This document shows positions 61,893 through 64,000 of a stretch of 64,000 bases of DNA, piece after piece (positions within the stretch are counted from its first letter, which is position 1; each line of letters begins with the position of its first letter). Source of the stretch: Asterias amurensis (Eukaryota > Echinodermata > Asteroidea > Forcipulatida > Asteriidae); assembly GCF_032118995.1 (NCBI RefSeq), contig NC_092666.1:13280501-13344500 (forward strand), in the 5' to 3' direction. The notes beneath the pieces are model-generated. The model was not told where the DNA came from. It did no database searches and was given only the letters and a program-made list of their open reading frames with translations. Made by a program: the position numbers and the translations under genes.

Positions 61893-61941
<49 letters not shown>

Positions 61942-64000
61942 GTAAGAGGACATGGGTTGAATAACTCACCTCATAACTGCTCGAGTCAGTACTTGAACCG
62001 CGTCCTGTCACCTTGACATGGCTAGCTCTCTCTGGAGGAGAGGCTCCAGGGATGGGCGGACATTTAAGGTCGGCGGAGCCGACCCTTGCCCTTTGACCCA
62101 AACTATAACTGGAGCGCCTGTGAAAAAAAAAGACATGGACTATGACCTCACTGATGAAAAATCAAGGAATTTGATTGTGTGCAAAAAAATGCAGGAAATG
62201 CTTGGCTTCTTTGTGGGCACTCTGACAAAAAGACCAAACCCAAACTCCCAACTCCCCTCGCGTTCTAGTGCCAACCACGCCTACATCCCAAGGGACTGTG
62301 AAAAGGGTAACCCTGTTACAGCCCCAGGAGTAGGTGACAACGTGCCCCTGGTGGCAGTTTACAACAGGCCCCTGGTGGCAGTTTATTTTGAGTCGATAAC
62401 CCTAATCAGTAAGGCTCCCTCATTTTGAATATGTGATGTTAGGCGATATCTCACACCAAAAAAAGTGTTTTCTGGTCTGCTCTACCAGCCATGCTCCTAG
62501 TGGATGATACTATGTCTACATCCTTACTGACTGTGCAGAGAGTAACCCTGTTTCAGCCTTACAAGTAGGTGGCAACATGCTCACTTCACGACTTCTCATA
62601 AAAAAAAAGATACTTGAGAAAACAAATTCTCAAGCTTCCAATCTTACCTGCTAGCAGTCGATGACCCAGGCGACAGAGACCCGGACGTATCCTCAAACTG
62701 CAGATTATCAACGCCATCGTAAAGATCCTCAATGCTGTGGAAACGGCGAGTAGTCAGCTGTCGACGAGAAAACGGTGGATTATGCGATGTAACCTGACAA
62801 CAAAGAACATGAGAAAATGAAAAGACCGAAGACACTGCTTGATAATGCAAAAGAAATATTCAAAGTTTACAACAATTTCAAATCAAACCTGTTGACAAAG
62901 AAAAACATTATGTGATGAAAAGACAGAAGACTGCTTGTGCAATGATGACATAAAATATTAAAAATTTACAAACATTTATAACAATTCAGGCCTTGAACTT
63001 TGTTCTTGAAGGGGCACAGCATTTTTTCTCTAGTAAGGGGCACTTCTAAGAGGAACATGTCAATTTGCAATGGCACTCTGCAAAAGGCACCGCAGCAAAA
63101 TCACAGGGCACCATGGTAATTGCTGTGGGTGCCGTGGATTATTTCAAGACCTGACATTCATAAGATTTGGAAGGTGAAAGTGAAACTGGTCACTGTGGTG
63201 GTTGGAGTGCTTGGCACCATTCTAAAAGTACTGGGGAAACATCTAGACGAAATAGGCCCAACTCTGGAGGTAGAACTGTTACAGGAGGCGCGCGGGGCAG
63301 GAGGAAAATTGCTGTGCCCCTTCATAAACAAAACACAAGGCCTGGGCCCAATTCCATAGAGCTGCTAAGCACTTAAATTTGCTTAGCATGAAATTTCTTC
63401 CTTGATAAAAACAGGTTTACCTACCACATTTCCACTTGTTGCATACTTTTTGTTACTGGTATTCAGCTGTTGTTTGCTCATCCTGAAAATCATGTGGAAA
63501 TTTGGTTGGCAATCCTGTTTTTATCGAGGTAGAAATTCCATGCTAAGCAAATTTTTGTGCTTAGCAGCTCTATGAAATTGAGCCCTGGTCATCATAGATT
63601 GTCCGCAAGCTACAGGCAAGCGAGGGCACCTTTGGCAGCCAGCCACATCGACCCATTTTTTCATGGAATCAGAGCCAGAGATTGGAAGTGAGAGATTTTT
63701 TTTTTGTGGAGGGAGGAAAACCGGATGGCCTGGAGAAAAACACTGACATTGTAGAGAGCCAAGGCACAGCTCTACTCACATGCCATAGCCAGGGATCCAA
63801 CCAGAGCCACATCGGCAAGATGGAGGTGAACGCTTTATGCGCAACCCCTAATGATTCCACCCCAAAAGATGTTGCAATACAAAACTTACATTATCCATTG
63901 CTCTTCCAAAGAATTTTTTTTCCATGACTAGAAAAAGAACACAATTACAATTTAAGCACATGTGCTGAGTTTTCTTACCTCGGTTTGTGGGTGTACTGCA
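48211..64000 (-). CDS. USP2-like: USP2/USP21-type ubiquitin carboxyl-terminal hydrolase, 5' end missing
   Basis: Visible exons in order: 64000-63979, 62793-62648, 62117-61970, 60901-60677, 59701-59630, 58642-58519, 57845-57734, 56108-55995, 53593-53425, 52578-52456, 51540-51462, 51195-51097, 49369-49228, 48283-48211. They keep frame for 548 aa; the gene continues past the window. The enzyme cleaves ubiquitin from substrates. The Cys box is GLINLGNT|CYMNSILQCL, with the catalytic Cys (visible residue 205) as first codon of an exon. QQDAQEFLRYLL follows, then FVGQLKSTLECQTC and VTCDKCKKKC, the two CxxC arms of a zinc ribbon. IQRFPKHLVLHLKRFS is next. The His box is GGHYIAYAKH (His 505), with the third triad position in YDDS (Asp 522, where human USP2 has Asn). 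It ends AYVLFYQQAM. The Ser/Arg-rich N-terminal ~200 residues are not recognisable. The intron after 53425 begins GC (AG|GCAAGT), a known minor donor class. Confidence 0.92.
48514..48911 (+). mobile_element. Family A MITE (TTAA-flanked)
   Basis: Starts TTAAAGGCAGTGGACACC, then repeats part of the end (CTGGACACTATTGG), a small internal duplication. Ends AATAGTGTCCACTGTCTTTAA. It lies in the last USP intron. Confidence 0.87.
49713..50096 (-). mobile_element. Family A MITE (TTAA-flanked)
   Basis: Starts TTAAAGGCAGTGGACACTA, ends AATAGTGTTCAGGGTCTTTAA, with a complete interior. A mirrored pair CCAATAACTGTTTC / CCAAAACAGTTATTGG lies just to its left (49530-49615). Confidence 0.87.
51268..51417. 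repeat. Family F half element
   Basis: CTGGGCCCATTTCATAAAAC then CTTGCTAAGCACAG and GGTTACCAGCCAAAC. The second half is not convincing. It lies in a USP intron. Confidence 0.5.
51721..52169. mobile_element. Family C foldback MITE (TTAA-flanked)
   Basis: TTAA at both ends. Starts TTAAAGGATTCTGGAAC and ends ACATAGACCCTTTAA. Arms: ACTTACTGAGGTGCTGTAG faces CTACAGCACCTCAGTAAG, and GTATTAACCAGTTATG faces CATAACTGGTTAATAC. Confidence 0.78.
52172..52330 (-). mobile_element. tRNA-derived SINE fragment
   Basis: The minus strand has TAGGTCATTGGGCTGTCAG (A-box-like) and GTGGGTTCGAATTCCACTCG (B-box-like). It directly abuts the family C element. Confidence 0.55.
52775..52905 (+). mobile_element. SINE type 2 head
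   Basis: GCCTTGTGGTTAACAGCACC then GTGGGTTCGAATCCCAGTC and TCCGAGCAAGATAATAATA. It matches the head of the copy at 10142 and is truncated after it. Confidence 0.55.
53005..53386 (+). mobile_element. Family D MITE, copy 2, nested in family F
   Basis: Starts CTAAAGGAACATTACAGAA and ends TTCTGTAACATTCCTCTAA, a good terminal inverted repeat with one TTAA base lost at each side. The flanking GTGCTTAGCCAC and GCAGCTCTATGAAATTAGGC belong to a family F element. Confidence 0.78.
53799..54424 (+). mobile_element. Family A MITE with a nested insertion
   Basis: Starts TTAAAGGCAGTGGACACTA and ends AATAGTGTCCACTGCCTTTAA. It is ~240 bp longer than other copies because of an insertion at 53981-54212. Confidence 0.87.
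53981..54212. mobile_element. Unclassified insertion with a 7-bp target duplication
   Basis: Flanked by ATTAATA on both sides, at the point where other family A copies are uninterrupted. Inside are TTGTATAGCGCCCTAATC and CTCTAGGGCGCTGAACATG. TATAGCGC wording also occurs near 12068 (TATATAGCGCATTTCA), which suggests a SINE-like element. Confidence 0.6.
54470..55130 (+). pseudogene. LINE reverse-transcriptase stub split by a SINE
   Basis: The 3' part gives SSCARLWNSLPASAI then SAQSFKSSVRKLL, the RLWNSLP...FK..L motif of non-LTR retrotransposons. The preceding part (about 54470-54580) is separated from it by the SINE at 54583-54985. It lies in a USP intron. Confidence 0.6.
54583..54985 (-). mobile_element. 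tRNA-derived SINE with ATT tail, full length
   Basis: The minus strand begins GTGTCGTGGTCGAGTGGTTA, a Ser/Leu-type tRNA A-box region. The B-box is GTGGGTTCGAATCCCC. The body contains AACCCAGTGCACTTATCG, and it ends GGCGCTTTGTATCC..ATAAATACGGTTATTATT. This is the most complete SINE in the window. Confidence 0.75.
55231..55387. repeat. Near-perfect foldback
   Basis: GAGTGCGTTTTGGCGACCCC and CAACCAAAAACTGTTTC face GAAACAGTTTTTGGTTG and GGGGTCGCCAAAACGCATTC, with a ~85-bp middle that partly pairs again. It lies in a USP intron. Confidence 0.75.
55558..55916. mobile_element. Family C foldback MITE
   Basis: Starts TTAAAGGGTCTATGTAAC. Arms: GTGCTGAGGTGCTGTAG faces CTACAGCACCTCAGTAAG, and AAAATAATTTTCGTCTCATG faces CATGAGACGAAAATTATTTT. 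The right end is eroded. Confidence 0.75.
56193..56478. mobile_element. Family F variant
   Basis: GCGCCCAATTTCATAGCGCTG on the left and CAGCGCTATGAAATTAGGCCC on the right. The interior differs from other F copies, and the phrase TTTCATAGCGCTGCTTA is partly repeated at 56250. Confidence 0.65.
56847..57229 (+). mobile_element. Family A MITE (TTAA-flanked)
   Basis: Starts TTAAAGGCAGTGGACACTA and ends AATAGTGTCCACTGCCTTTAA with intact interior hairpins. Among the best-preserved copies. Confidence 0.9.
57358..57599. mobile_element. Family F foldback element
   Basis: Starts CAGGGCCCAATTTCATAG and ends CTATGAAATTGGGCCCAGG. Interior arms: TTCCTTGATAAAAACAGG faces CCTGTCTTTATCAAGGAAG. Confidence 0.8.
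59867..60204. mobile_element. Family H element, copy 2
   Basis: Starts TATAGACCATGTGACCTTTG and ends TCATAGGTCACATCGTCTATA. Same ends as 5185-5405 with a different interior. It lies in a USP intron. Confidence 0.6.
60293..60399. repeat. Family E foldback, short copy
   Basis: GTGGATTTCACAAAGAG on the left and CTTTGTGAAATCGACCCC on the right, with TCCTAGGACTAGTCCTAAG inside. The next copy begins 17 bp further on. Confidence 0.75.
60417..60562. repeat. Family E foldback, complete copy
   Basis: Starts CAGGGGTGGATTTCACAAAG and ends CTTTGTGAAATCGACCCCTG. This shows the true family E ends, of the CAGGG type. Confidence 0.78.
61018..61941. repeat. Giant (AACAAT)n hexanucleotide array in a USP intron
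   Basis: Uninterrupted AACAAT units from about 61,030 to 61,895 (~144 copies, ~865 bp), flanked by AAT triplets on both sides. Read on the minus strand it is (ATTGTT)n, giving long Leu or Cys-Tyr frames that are artefacts. It lies between USP exons ending 61970 and starting 60901. The lack of interruptions is striking, although the assembled length may not equal the true length. Confidence 0.97.
62985..63150. repeat. Family G-like fragment
   Basis: CAGGCCTTGAACTTTG, then AAGGGGCACTTCTAAGAGG and CAGGGCACCATGGTAATTGC resemble the tail half of family G or the GGGCACC stretch at 24,003-24,110. The match is partial. Confidence 0.35.
63341..63587. mobile_element. Family F foldback element
   Basis: Starts CCTGGGCCCAATTCCATAG and ends CTATGAAATTGAGCCCTGG, with ATTTCTTCCTTGATAAAAAC facing GTTTTTATCGAGGTAGAAAT. 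It lies in a USP intron near the right edge. Confidence 0.78.

Noticed and set aside
61018-61941. CRISPR-like regular repeat
   Set aside because: The repeats have no unique spacers and this is an animal genome; it is a simple microsatellite.
60962-62101. Poly-leucine and Cys-Tyr frames over 300 codons long
   Set aside because: They are the AACAAT hexanucleotide array read in different frames; the real exon (62117-61970) only overlaps one end.

Overview
This is a gene-sparse, repeat-rich window from an animal nuclear genome: coding exons are split by GT-AG introns, non-coding DNA is AT-rich, and hundreds of bases at a time are foldback or terminal-inverted-repeat elements. The proteins are deuterostome-like (an IkappaB-zeta type nuclear IkB, a USF factor closest to vertebrate USF2, a USP2-like deubiquitinase, TEN1). 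The U4 snRNA genes are tandem, as in sea urchins. Together with the style of the repeats, this points to an echinoderm, most likely a sea star. That assignment is inference and was not tested by any search.

Layout, left to right. 0-3.1 kb: three tandem U4 snRNA genes on the minus strand, each with a shared 3' box and a shared upstream block; two spacers carry the same element in opposite orientations. 3.66-4.79 kb (+): a two-exon TEN1 gene (CST telomere complex), followed by a dead LINE fragment. 9.05-21.3 kb (-): an eight-exon nuclear IkB gene (IkappaB-zeta/Bcl-3 class, 989 aa) with a kappaB-like site upstream. 25.1-37.4 kb (-): an eight-exon USF transcription factor (303 aa) with a perfect CACGTG E-box upstream. 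39.2-40.0 kb (-): a small gene encoding little more than one death domain. 40-48 kb: no gene recognised; it holds a 15-bp minisatellite and a tandem triplication of a ~705-bp unit. 48.2 kb to the right edge (-): a USP2/USP21-type ubiquitin protease, 14 exons visible, 5' end outside the window.

The introns and spacers are packed with short non-autonomous DNA elements. Four separate families (A, B, C and D below) share TTAA target duplications and outer ends reading TTAAAGG. That is the terminal signature of Kolobok/T2-type MITEs, so one transposase source may have mobilised all of them. Other families have CAGGG-type ends (E, F), CAGGCC ends (G) or ATAGACGATGTGACC ends (H). There are also tRNA-derived SINEs with ATT tails and 3' stubs of non-LTR retrotransposons. 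Several elements are nested, which gives a relative insertion order.

IkB, death-domain and USP proteins all occur in NF-kappaB signalling in other animals, but nothing in the sequence shows that these genes work together. In eukaryotic DNA adjacency alone is weak evidence. Exon structures were built by hand from splice consensus, reading-frame continuity and recognisable protein motifs. UTRs and transcription starts were not determined.
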